A DNA stretch of 64,000 nucleotides, taken from contig OX104118.1 of assembly GCA_944474755.1 (NCBI GenBank), positions 71,801,575-71,865,574 of the forward strand, read 5' to 3'. The notes beneath the pieces are model-generated. The model saw nothing but the letters and a program-made list of their open reading frames with translations, made no database searches and was not told the DNA's origin. Below are positions 1 through 10,741 of the stretch, in pieces (position 1 is the first letter of the stretch; every line of letters starts with the position of its first letter). This DNA is from Limnoperna fortunei. Taxonomy: Eukaryota; Mollusca; Bivalvia; Mytilida; Modiolidae. Position numbers and translations under genes: made by a program.

Positions 1-3000
1 AAAACTAATTTAAAAATTTAAATCTTCATCCAAAGACATGTTAGCTGGTATAGGTGATACACCTTTTCACATAGATGAGAAATTTGAAAGAATTATCAAT
101 ACCAAATCGATAAAAACAAATATTATAAAGCTTTATTCTAGCTACAACTGACACTAGGTTAATTTACTTCTATTTTTACAGAATACTATATAAATACTTA
201 TTGTTTTGAATTTGGATGATGGTAACATTATCAATGTAAACAAAACTAATTGTGATGTAATTAGTATTGATACCATCTATGGACATAAGGCAACAACATT
301 TATTACTGGCTAAGTTTTTATTTTACAATATTTTAATGTCATAAATTACATTTTAAACAGTAGATTGTTTATCAAACATACCAGAGTATAATTTTATTGT
401 GAGACATTGATATTCGTAAGTATATACCTAAAGTGCTTTGTCGTTATTAAATATTACTGCTATGACATAAAATGTAAGTTTATGTTAGTTTCAAGCAGGT
501 AAACACTATAAAATGAGTTAGTGATATTTATTAACGATCCTTAAAATTTGTACTTTTCAAGTTCAAGACTTGCATTTTATCACGATTACGCAGCAACTAT
601 AAAGTATGAAGATGGTAACCTCTATAAAACTAGTGAAACGCTTTAATAGTAAAAAAGGACTGTAAATGTTAAAGTGAAAGATATCATAAAATATAGAATA
701 CAAAGGAGTTATATTAGATGAAAAGAGCGACCTGGAACCCTAGTGACATTTCGTAATAAAAACTAGTTTTATTTGATCCCAAATGTTGGTGTGGTTTTCT
801 TGGTGTAAATAAATATCACTTGTATTTTAGTGTTCTGCGATTATTATTTTTCTTTCGAGAAATTATGATTGCTGAATCGTTTACTTATTTGTCATGGAAT
901 CTCAACTAGAAATAGCATCGATATCTTTAAATATTTCACGAATTGTATTTTTTAAAACACCGAAAAGATTCATGAGTGCAGTATTTCGTAAAGTGTACAT
1001 CGTAATTTTCAAAATCTTGTAAAAGAGCTGTGAACAAGATAATGGGAAAATATAGTAATAATTATGGTCCTAACAAACTTTCTAACAATCATTAATCCCT
1101 GTTTGAGCAGTAATTCCCCTACTTAAAATTCCAATTAGTTTTAAAATGCATTTAGCGTCGCATTATATAGCAGATATAAACTTAATATGCAAGTGCAGCT
1201 AGATGTTTCTACAATTGAATGGAAAGTTCACAGTTAGATAGTTGGTGTCATCTTCTCTGTTATATAATTTGGATCTGAGTTTGTTTTCATCGTCAATTTC
1301 CCGGTATTTTCAGCGTCCAAAGTTTGTTTTGATAAATGCAAACAAATTAAATAATCACAAATCCATAACAGAGCCTTGAATTAAACGATTGAGCTGACTA
1401 AGCATATCAAGTGAATTATTTTGAATACGATTAAATATATACAATTTCTGTAAGCATTTGTCAAACATATTGAAAGTAGTGTGTCATTGCACAGAGTTAG
1501 TCTTGAAAATTACATGAAAATAAAATGTGAGTTTAAACTAAACACAAGACAATACAGATCAAAAGAGCTCCAACTTGCCTTACAAACAAGGTGTGTTTCA
1601 AAAAGAACTGACTGTCGCAATACAAAGATGGAGAATGCAAAATTAGAATCCCAGAATGAAATGCTATTAAATAATTTCACAATTAACTTCAAGAAACAAT
1701 AGAGTACAGTAAGGTTTTCTACATACCTTAATAATGGCTCTTTTTAAGAGGCTTTTATTATCGGCACACTCACAGCGATAAACACTGATTTCTCAAAATG
1801 GCGACAATGTAAACATACACAATTGAAGTCAATGACATTACCCAATGAAATTAACAGTACAATAGTTTATCGCAGACTGTCAAAGTAAAGCGGCCAATAC
1901 AATACACTGCAATACTCTGCGGATGATACAGTTTCACTATAATGAATATCTGCAGAAAATGGTATGGAATAGAAAATAAGTGGCTTTCGAATATTAAACA
2001 GATACTTAATAATTGAGGTATGTTTTTCATTTGGAATATGCAATATGCAGATACATTTGGTTTTAAAAATATAGAACAGTGCTAAAAGATTAATTTGATC
2101 AACAAATTTGGAACAAATACGTGAATCGCCAAAAAGTTCATGTTCTAGAATTTTCAAGGCCCGGTTGACATCGGCGATGAATATCATTATGTTATGGAAT
2201 GCAAGGCTCTCCAGGCGGAAAGAAAAAAAAACCACTCCAGAATATTGCCAGAAAAATGCTTTTAAGTTTAGTAATCTTTTAAATCACGTATTATTGTTGT
2301 TGTTGAAAAACTGTCGATTTTTAAAATTATCAAAATGTTAAAGTTAGTCCTCCTCTTCAACTGTACCTTTCTTATACAATCATGTTATCACTCATTCTTT
2401 TATAAATGTTTATATTGTATATTATGTTTCTCGGTAAATAGTTTTGAGAAAAAAGTTCAATACTGAAATTAACATCAGGAAGATAAAGTATACTTCTAAA
2501 TAAGAAATAAACCTCGAGCAAACTGTGTAGCTTATTAAATTCTTATATGACAGCATAGATCTCCAAATATAACCTTGTGACTTACTAAGGATAACATCAC
2601 GATTATGGCAGCATATACTTTCGTGATTCCAGCAATGAAATTATATTCAGGCAAAAAACAGTAAAGTGGGGTCTTTTTGTATCTTGGTTGATCGTTTTAT
2701 TACCAAGACGATGAAAGGAATGTGGTTAATCGTTTTTGCCTGTTCAAAACAATTAGCCGATGTTTATTTATTTCATATTCTTTATTCTAATTATATATTA
2801 CCCGGTAATGCGAGGGTGAACATAATTTTGTTTCATAAGTACAACTTTCATAAATTCATTCATAGAACACATTATTCAGTCAAACAGACCAAACATGTAC
2901 TATGCGGTTGCACAAGTAAGGGTGGCATACTGTTACCTATTGGACGATAACGATTCATATTATTCAAACAAGGAATTATTTCCTTATCACATAAAATTAA

Positions 3001-4400
3001 TAGAGTGTTATAAAAGGGAAATTCAATTTAATATTTATCAATATTGGTTTATTGCAATGAATAATTAATAAATATCTATTTTAGGTACAAGTACGGAATT
3101 TCTATGATACTGACAATATTAACACAGCTAATGTCAGTAAGGTTCATGCTGCGATATGTGTAATAACTTGTATAGCGGTGTAATAATCTCTTTACATTTG
3201 CTACATATACACCATCGTAATATTAACGAAGAATTTTTTCACGTCTTTAACTAATTGAGACAAACATCAACAATATTTATGATAGTCCTCTAAAAAATAT
3301 GTTTATGCCAATCAGACAGTTAAAATGGCTACCATTACAGACTTAGCATAACAGTCTGCAGTAAGAATTTTCAAATGTCATCTTTTCTGAAACTGCAAAA
3401 GCTAAAGTATGTATGTTATTGTTATTGTTTATTGGAGGGTTCTCTAAAATATTTAAAATGTCTAAAATGGCTTCATATGTAAAATATCGAACCAGTCAAA
3501 ACCAAGTAGCAATATGCATTGGATCGTTCTCAACAAATGTTATGTTGTTTATGCCAGTAAATAATTGAATACTGCTGGCATCGCTAAATGCCATCTTCAT
3601 TGCCTATATAAATCATGTGAGAGATACAGGATTTTGGGAGTCTCTGGTTATCTTAAAATATTAATGTGGTAGATGACGCGTATAATGAATTCTGTATTAC
3701 GTAAGTTTGTTTGATATATTCTGTCGATATCAATGAAATAATTATTTGAAAACAGTGAAAAAAGTATCTATTTATTCTTTTATGCTATTCTTTTAAAACG
3801 CCCGACAAGAGACATGATAGAATATATTGATATTATTGGCAAACAAGAATGAATAATAGATAGGAAATTACGTGTTGTTGTTTGAATTGTCATCAAGATC
3901 AAAGACGGAAAGATCTTAAAATCATCATTAAATTTAGAAATGAACTTGCAAGGAATTGTTTTTCTTTAATGTCAGATGCAATGTGAAGAACAGATGCGTA
4001 CAGATGTTCGTGTAATTCTATGGGAATATTGCAACACGTTCATAAACTCACTACAAACTCTAATGACCCGAAGCCAAAGAATAATAATACGTATAAATTG
4101 CACGAACGGATACGCCTAGTAGAGAATATTAAAATTTAAATTACTTTTAAAATATATAAAAGGTGTCACATTAAGTGTGAGTGTAACTCTGTGAAAGATA
4201 TTGAAGATTTAAATTAGTTTATATCTTTGTGTCCAGCATATAGAACAGATATTTAAAAAATGTTTATGCAGTAAATGAGTTTAGTATTACCTATATCTTA
4301 TAAGTAAATGAACATGATGACAAAAGGTTGAACGTCATAATAATATAATTATAAATAAATTAAGATCTATTGACACAGATTTGACGCCAGATAACACAAC
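1..4400. other. AT-rich non-coding region, nothing recognised
   Basis: I see no exon-like stretch, RNA gene, terminal inverted repeat or tandem array here. The open frames present (for example near 1481-1702, 1867-2235 and 2666-2950) are short, of low complexity, and match no family I recognise. This is most likely intergenic or deep intronic DNA. Confidence 0.5.
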
Positions 4401-4540
4401 GAAGAAATAGGCTGATCAACGTAGAAATAGTCTGATCAACGTAGAAATAGTCTGGTCAACGTAGAAATAGGCTGGTCAACGTAGAAATAGGCTGGTCAAC
4501 GTAGAAATAGGCTGGTCAACGTAGAAATAGGCTGGTCAAC
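4401..4540. repeat. 20-bp minisatellite, 7 copies
   Basis: Seven head-to-tail copies of a 20-bp unit (GTAGAAATAGGCTGGTCAAC). The first three copies carry small variants (GCTGATC, TCTGATC, TCTGGTC) and the last four are identical, so the 3' end of the array has been homogenised most recently. Confidence 0.95.
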
Positions 4541-4763
4541 TAAGCTATGTAGTGCAACGTTAAATGAAATACATGGGCACGTTTTAATGTAATTTGATTT
4601 TTGGGTTATCGTAAGTATGTCACAAATAACCATAATCTGTTAGGGTAATAGTCTATAGTTGTAGTTAGATCACCGGAAAGTTTCGTTTAATTCTGTTTAA
4701 TTCGTTTAATACATTTTAATCCAGTACGTTGTCTTTATCTTGTCATGATTTCGTCTTTTAGCG

Positions 4764-4960
4764 GTTTTTGTGTTTATTTGAATGGTGTTTAAATGCACTT
4801 GCAGCAATTTTTCAGCTATATCGTGACGTCAAGTTTTTATTGAGGGAGTTACCGGAGAAAACCTTGGGCCTTTGTTAGGAAAGCTGGTAATCCTTGTCAA
4901 TTAAGATTAGAGTCGAACTCACAACCGCAGTGTTGACAGTATCAAAAGTAGATGACTAGC
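4764..4960 (+). repeat. Dispersed repeat, copy 1 (CAGCAATTTTTCAGCTATAT family)
   Basis: This is the longest of three diverged copies in the window (others near 16070 and 54670). All share the core CAGCAATTTTTCAGCTATAT followed by a GTTTTTATTG-like block and a CCGGAG(A)AAACC block. This copy continues through GTCAATTAAGATTAGAGTCG to GTGTTGACAG. It resembles a short repeat I recall as abundant in bivalve genomes. No tRNA-like A/B boxes or target duplication were established, so SINE versus MITE is open. Confidence 0.65.
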
Positions 4961-7900
4961 TAATTTAACAAAACCCTGGTATAAAAACTTGGGTTTAAAC
5001 ACGTGGAGTAAACGTTTTACTAGCCGTTTGATATTTACTAAAAGAATAACGCTGCTATAAAAAATACACTGTTATATCAAAATAATTCGACTTGATGTCT
5101 TTTTGTAGCTTTATTTCACCGTTTTACTTATAATGTCATAGTTTGAACTAAATAATAGTTTGTGAATGAAGTGGGGCCTTCAACTACACAGATATTTATT
5201 TAAACTTTACTGTTAGATGAATAAACAGAATTTAAATGTAAACAAATGGATTGAACAATCAGAAAGCCCACTCCAATTCAAGACGGACAGAAGATTATAA
5301 ATTAAATATAAGCTCACATATTCCATATAGAACATTGAACTTGTAGCTTGGTGTCAATCAGGACAGTTAGAGCTATAACAATAAAATGCCCTTTGGTTAT
5401 TAAGTATAAAATGAGCGAAGCTTGGTGGCTGTTTTCAGTTCGGCAACTTTGAAGAATTTGTTCAACAACAAACACGTGGAATAGTTGTTACTAATTTACA
5501 GCAAAGCAATTGCTTCTTATCGTAACGTTATCGTTTCTAACAAGGCATGAGTTTCTTTGTATCTTTGTTTGAATGGTCTTTGTAATTTGGGAAGAAAAAC
5601 CACCAAATTAAGGCAGAAAAACCTGACTAGATTTCTGACATGTTTGTATGGAAGCCTATTCTTAATAAAACATAAGTAATTATCCCTACTTAAAATTTTA
5701 AAAGCTAGATATAATAACTTTCATATTCAGAACCTACATTGAAAAGCGCAGTTCACATTTTTATGATACGAGCTATACACGTGCAACATGTTTGTCAAAT
5801 AAGTCATTTTATTCAACTATAAAAGGATGCAATCTTACGACGAACTCGCAAATCCATTCATAACAGAGAACTCACTGATGTAGTGGCTTAACCATAGACT
5901 GTATATTTTTACAGTTTACCACGTAATCATTTATAAATTTATGTAAACATTATTTTTATTAATACCTAAGTTGATATAAAATAAATCTTAAATTCTGCAC
6001 ATAGATTAGATGCAAATCTGCTATAAATACCCTAGTTTAAAAGTTGTTTTAGTTTTGTATAAATATTTTGTTTGATTAAGTCAAACTACAACAGAAAGTC
6101 ATATTGATAATGTCGGCAAGTCTGTGTTTATATAGAATGATATATTGACATATTTAAGGCATTTTAAAGAGAAAGTCTGATTTAAATAAAATTTATTTAC
6201 TCACATACATCACTTATCAGCTTACTTTCACATGTTAAATGTATATACCAAACAGTTTATTTGCCAAGGAATAACATCAGATTTCGTAGCAAAGTGAACA
6301 CAAAATAAAATAAAACCAATGAATGGAAAGACATTTTCTGTTACAAGTTATGAACATAAGTGCCGACTATTGCATGTCTGTATATAAATCCTGTTCCCCT
6401 TACATTGCTGTAAAATAGTATTAGCAGACATGTCTCCAAGATTCCAGAGCCGACTAGATTAATCCTGTGTTTTGTCACCAATTTCAGTTTGTAAGTTGTG
6501 GATTTAACGCCCGATCTTGGTCGGTGTCAATACTAAATGCAAACAACAATCCTTCAAATCTTGACAGACTAAAAGTGGTTGTTCAAACTGACATTTGATT
6601 GAAAGAGGAGTTGTATTGATAAAAGTCAACGTTTTGAAGACAGAAACATATTCCACTTGAAAAATTAAGTCAGGAAAAGCAAAGATAGGACCTGTAACAT
6701 GAAATAACCGGTATGACACAATCAAACACTGCACCTTTACACAGTGTTTTTAAGATGTGGACATATTCCAAGAGAGACGCACCGAATGTGTATATAAAAC
6801 CATATAACGACTTTATTAGTATAGGACAGTTAATACTCCCAACCCTGAGTTCCCAACGTATTACAAAAAACTACCTCCTCGCTTATTTGTGTTTGTACTC
6901 ATATTTATTATTTATTCAAGAGCTGTATTAGAAATTAAAGATACCCCCCGACATGTAACTTGTTAGCTTCTTACCCTATCTTTTTTTTCAAATTTACAGA
7001 AATGAAAAGCTACAACTAAAATCTATAACAATTGGAATTATTTTAGTTTATAGCAAACTTCCTTTGCTCAACAGCAACGTTCCGAACTCGCCAGCTATCT
7101 CCGATAATAAATTACTATGTAGCTTCCTCGATGTATACCCCCAAGTAAAAGTGTTCCTCTGGAAAACTAGACCTGCTCCACCCAATACTCCAAACTTTTC
7201 CTGTGCCAATCAAAATTTCCAATCAACTCATCAATCAATTCTTTAAGTAAGTGATATTGTGTTGCCTGTCAAACAAGCTGGGCATGATTATTCTTAACTC
7301 AAGATAGACATCATAAGCTTTAATAGTTTTGTCTTTATTTTATTCAGATTATATATTTCATTCAATGTCTTTTACGATTATAAAAAAGACTGCCAGTCGT
7401 TAATTTCAGAAGTTATTTATGGAGTATGTTTGAACAATTTACGTTATGGTGAATTTTAGACTGCATTTGATATAACAGCTGTTTATTACATGGTTGTTGA
7501 GTTGTGTCTCTGTTAGCCATGGCTTTATAATTCCGGGGTTTTTTTTGCATGGTTGTTGTGTTAATTCCGTGCAGTTTTTATTAAGTTATTATCCGTGTGG
7601 AGTCAAATTTCAAGGAACTCTAACAATCGGGAGCACCTAGTTTCACTGTGAATTCGTGCATTCTTATTTTACGTTTTGTCTCTCCCATTTGTCTAATCCA
7701 TGGCTTAAGTTGTGTTTTTATATTAAAACAATTTATACAATCTACAATGAGTTATAATATTAATTTGATGATCATGTCCCGTGTGAAGGAAAGCTTAAAT
7801 TCTAATTGACTTTTTGAAAAAGTCAAGGCAAATAAAGCATAATTAAAAATTTGATTTTGTGTTTATCCATATATTGTATATTTGAAGTCCTTGAAATTAG

Positions 7901-8340
7901 AGGGGATTCAAATTTGTAGTTTGAGAAAACGTATTCATGTTTCCCTTAAATAAAATATATTTGTTATTAAGCAGTTGGAAGAAAAAAGGTCAGAAAGTGA
8001 CCAATGATTGATGAATCATTGAAAATGTTTGAATCGTGTTGTGCGTTTTCGGTTTTTAGATAAAATGTTACGGTTAAAGATTTCGTACTTTCATAAGAAA
8101 TTTGATGATGTAAACGTGCAGTGAGGTTTCAAAATAGTTTCTATATGTTTTAAATATGCGCATGGGCTTGCATTTACATTTTAACGTAATTAAAAATAAT
8201 CTTTTGCTAGAAATAGAAATGTTTGACTGTTTGCGAGAGAAACGACACAACAATTTCAATCAAGAGAAACTCAAACGGAGTTTCCTCAAAACATATGAAG
8301 TACTACTGTACACCACAAAATTTGCACCGTTCTTGTGTCA
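4961..8340. other. AT-rich non-coding region, nothing recognised
   Basis: No coding, RNA or mobile-element signal I can support. Small open frames at 6504-6734, 6713-6931 and 7064-7246 have no recognisable domain and no promoter or splice context. Confidence 0.45.
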
Positions 8341-8578
8341 ATGCAGGAGTTCTGATTGGATGCAACTGCGAGTAGTAATGATTGTGCATTAATTTATGTC
8401 TACTCAGTAATTTTAACCCGAAATCGGGAATTATGGAGGAATAATAGATCTTACAGTGCGCGTTTGGAAAGACCGTCGACTTTCTACGAGTGATGAATTT
8501 TTTTAATATTCTATTAGATTCTCCATTGCTTAATATCCCGACATTCTATCAGAACGCCCTAAACAAAACTTTAAACAA

Positions 8579-8628
8579 TGACGTTATTATGTTACCATAG
8601 CAACATTGTTGCTTCGGCCTTTGATTGG
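8579..8628 (+). promoter_or_regulatory. Candidate promoter: CRE-like site, RFX X-box and CCAAT box
   Basis: Within 50 bp lie a CRE-like TGACGTTA (8579-8586), a full palindromic X-box GTTACCATAGCAAC (8591-8604, fitting GTNRCC-N2-RGYAAC) and an inverted CCAAT box (ATTGG, 8624-8628). X-boxes bind RFX factors and are typical of cilium-gene promoters in animals. The surrounding 8.54-8.94 kb is visibly richer in GC and CpG than its neighbourhood. A related GATTGGATGCAACTGCGAG segment lies at about 8356. The sites are seen directly; promoter function is inferred. Confidence 0.5.
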
Positions 8629-8802
8629 ATGTCGCAACGAGTTATGCGCGTGCACTCATCTCAACTAAGTCATCTCAAGAAATCGGACATTTACGGAAGA
8701 ACAAACTTTCCTAAACCTGTACCACACCGGTCTCCAGATCCACAACCGCGGAGGGATCCATATTCCGCGGCGCCAAAGACAAACATCAACGTAGGCGATT
8801 GA
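8629..8802 (+). CDS. Possible first exon or small ORF downstream of the X-box (57 codons)
   Basis: An ATG 24 bp after the X-box opens a 57-codon frame rich in Pro, Arg and Ser (FPKPVPHRSPDPQPRRDPY in the middle). I do not recognise the protein. The frame may end at the TGA at 8800-8802 or be spliced near 8790 (AAC/GTAGGC, a weak donor). The distal half overlaps the left arm of an inverted repeat (8734-8797), which lowers confidence that it is coding. No downstream exon was found before the convergent minus-strand gene ending at 9656. The call rests on promoter context. Confidence 0.2.
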   Translation: MSQRVMRVHSSQLSHLKKSDIYGRTNFPKPVPHRSPDPQPRRDPYSAAPKTNINVGD

Positions 8803-8929
8803 AGGGTCTAAAAATTGGACAGTTATCAAGGAGCATTCTTCTCCTATTTTTGTAAACTCACCCAACGCCTACGTTGTTGAAGTGTTTGGATCCACGGAAT
8901 TTTGATACCTCCGCGGATGTTGGATCTGG
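8734..8929. repeat. Imperfect inverted repeat, about 64-bp arms
   Basis: The left arm (8734-8797) begins CCAGATCCACAACCGCGGAG and ends CAACGTAGGCG. The reverse complement of the right arm (8866-8929) begins CCAGATCCAACATCCGCGGA and ends CAACGTAGGCG. The arms are clearly related with scattered mismatches, separated by a 68-bp loop. No flanking target duplication was identified. It could be a hairpin MITE or a local inverted duplication. Confidence 0.75.
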
Positions 8930-8941
8930 ATACCCTGGGTG

Positions 8942-9420
8942 TATACATATGGTAAATGAAATTTATTGCTAATTAACGCCATGCTATTTTCTGAAATAGT
9001 CAAACAATAAATTTAAAAACTGCAAGTATATCGAAATCTTCATGATAATTTATATAAATCCCCTATGTGCGAAATAAGATTTTTTTCAATAGCAGTAAAA
9101 TTATCAATAAACGAATATGACACCGTTTAAAAACAAACAAACGGTGAACAACTAAACGCAAATGACGTCATGCAAATTGGTAAACATTTTCTGTGTGGAA
9201 AAATGACATTTATTTGTAACAAATACTTACTAAACATTGGTTTCCCATAAACAGTATGTTATGAAACCGGAAGGATATAATATTCAAAGTCAAGAATATT
9301 GAATCTAAAAATTAGGATGTATAGAACTTAATAGAAGGTATAATAACACATAAAATAAAACATTTAGCTTTTGAAACATACGATGGTATAAAGCCGAATA
9401 CAAGTTTCTTACTGACAGTT
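8942..9420. other. Non-coding interval between convergent units
   Basis: AT-rich, with no exon found. The only notable string is a perfect CRE (TGACGTCA, 9163-9170) overlapping an octamer (ATGCAAAT, 9170-9177), just after a small inverted repeat (CACCGTTT ... AAACGGTG, 9121-9146). Confidence 0.4.
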
Positions 9421-9422
9421 GA

Positions 9423-9448
9423 TTTATTATAGTGAAAACTAATTTATT
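9423..9448 (-). promoter_or_regulatory. Candidate polyadenylation signals of the 331-aa gene
   Basis: Two AATAAA hexamers on the minus strand (9443-9448 and 9423-9428) lie about 210-230 bp downstream of the stop codon of the minus-strand gene, a normal 3'-UTR length. Confidence 0.45.
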
Positions 9449-9655
9449 ATGCTGCCTACATTAATTGGTCTGTTTTGTAAAACACTAACACATTGGGTAG
9501 AATTAGAGTAGCGTAACTGTTTGACATACTATTCGTATCTGTTATTTTTCTACTCCTTACTTCGCAGTTCCAAAAATAGCATTTCATATAGAGAACGTTT
9601 TAAATTAAAAATGACGCATTAAGTAAACGAAAAAGATATTTTTTAAATTGATATC

Positions 9656-10651
9656 TTAAGTACATACAGGGTCGTATGGAGCAAACTCAAAAATTTCATG
9701 AGAAACATTGAATCGAACACTTCTCTTGTCTTTATCGTCAAAATCCAAAGTACAGTTTTTAACCGTAGCGTTTCTAGATTGTAATCCAATTTTTGAAGCT
9801 TTCACCGTTATGCACCTTGGAGTTTCCGGGCAGGTATTTTTCTTTGGAGCCTTATCTGACAATGTACGATATTTCGGTCCTTTGCTATTTACTTCCGGTT
9901 GTTTTTCGACGGAGGTTTGTTTTAAGATCGACTTAGGTGACAACTCCTCTTTTTCATTGACTATAGTAGGATGCAACACCGTTTTTACTCCAGTTGACGA
10001 ATTTGGCCTCTGTGGGTCCTTTTTTGGATGACTAGATCGTCCAGGTGAATTAAGAGCAGGAAGCGGTATGGAAGAGGTAGCACCATTGTTTTTAACGTTT
10101 GTGTATAACGATTTATCGTTTTCGCCTATAAAGAGGTTTCTTTTATCACTAGGTATATTTGTATATTTCAGTTTGTCAGTACTCTGACTAGATAGGCCTA
10201 AGGACGATGCCAGATTACTAGAAAATAACGTATCTGCCAATTGTAAACAAGTCAAGTCAGTAACGACAACACTATGTGGAACTCCTTGACCAGACGACAT
10301 ATTACGACCAGATGGAAGTGAGAGACTGACAGAACTTTTACTTCTATTTAGACTTGCAAACTTTCCGCCTTTTTTCGTTCTTCTTGTCTGACTTTTATCT
10401 GTTTTTAATTGACTATAAATAGAAAATGGAAAATATCCATCCAAACTTACATTTGAAATTTTACTCGCAATTACATTTTTGTCCGTTTGTGTCGGTACTT
10501 TCGCCTTTAAATAATCCACACCGCTTATCTCACGTTGTCGTCGTATCGCATAAGATATTTCAGAACTAACCTTAGTCCCATAAATATTATTACCAATTCC
10601 CTTTTTATCGTCTCCAACGCCATGAAACTGAGTCTTTTGAGAAACGCTCAT
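9656..10651 (-). CDS. Uncharacterised 331-aa protein with PP1-docking motifs
   Basis: A single uninterrupted minus-strand frame from ATG at 10651 to TAA at 9656-9658, far longer than chance in DNA this AT-rich. The nearest in-frame upstream stop is at 10694-10696, so the start is plausible and no 5' exon is required. The protein is Ser/Lys/Pro-rich and looks mostly disordered, with no signal peptide or membrane segment. Near the C-terminus it carries SILK (241-244, in PKSILKQ) and, about 66 residues later, RSVRF (310-314), matching the RVxF consensus, followed by hydrophobic I320-F321 as in the phi-phi site. SILK upstream of RVxF is the arrangement known from protein phosphatase 1 regulators such as inhibitor-2. 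I infer a PP1-binding regulatory or targeting subunit. The family is not recognised; the acidic-aromatic tail (EIFEFAPYDP) may be a conserved signature. Confidence 0.75.
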   Translation of the reverse strand: MSVSQKTQFHGVGDDKKGIGNNIYGTKVSSEISYAIRRQREISGVDYLKAKVPTQTDKNVIASKISNVSLDGYFPFSIYSQLKTDKSQTRRTKKGGKFASLNRSKSSVSLSLPSGRNMSSGQGVPHSVVVTDLTCLQLADTLFSSNLASSLGLSSQSTDKLKYTNIPSDKRNLFIGENDKSLYTNVKNNGATSSIPLPALNSPGRSSHPKKDPQRPNSSTGVKTVLHPTIVNEKEELSPKSILKQTSVEKQPEVNSKGPKYRTLSDKAPKKNTCPETPRCITVKASKIGLQSRNATVKNCTLDFDDKDKRSVRFNVSHEIFEFAPYDPVCT

Positions 10652-10741
10652 ATCTGTTGTCCTTTCTATACATTTACTTCCTCCAAACAGTTGTTAAACC
10701 AGATTCATATTCGGATAAACAAAATCTTCTATTGTAAATGA

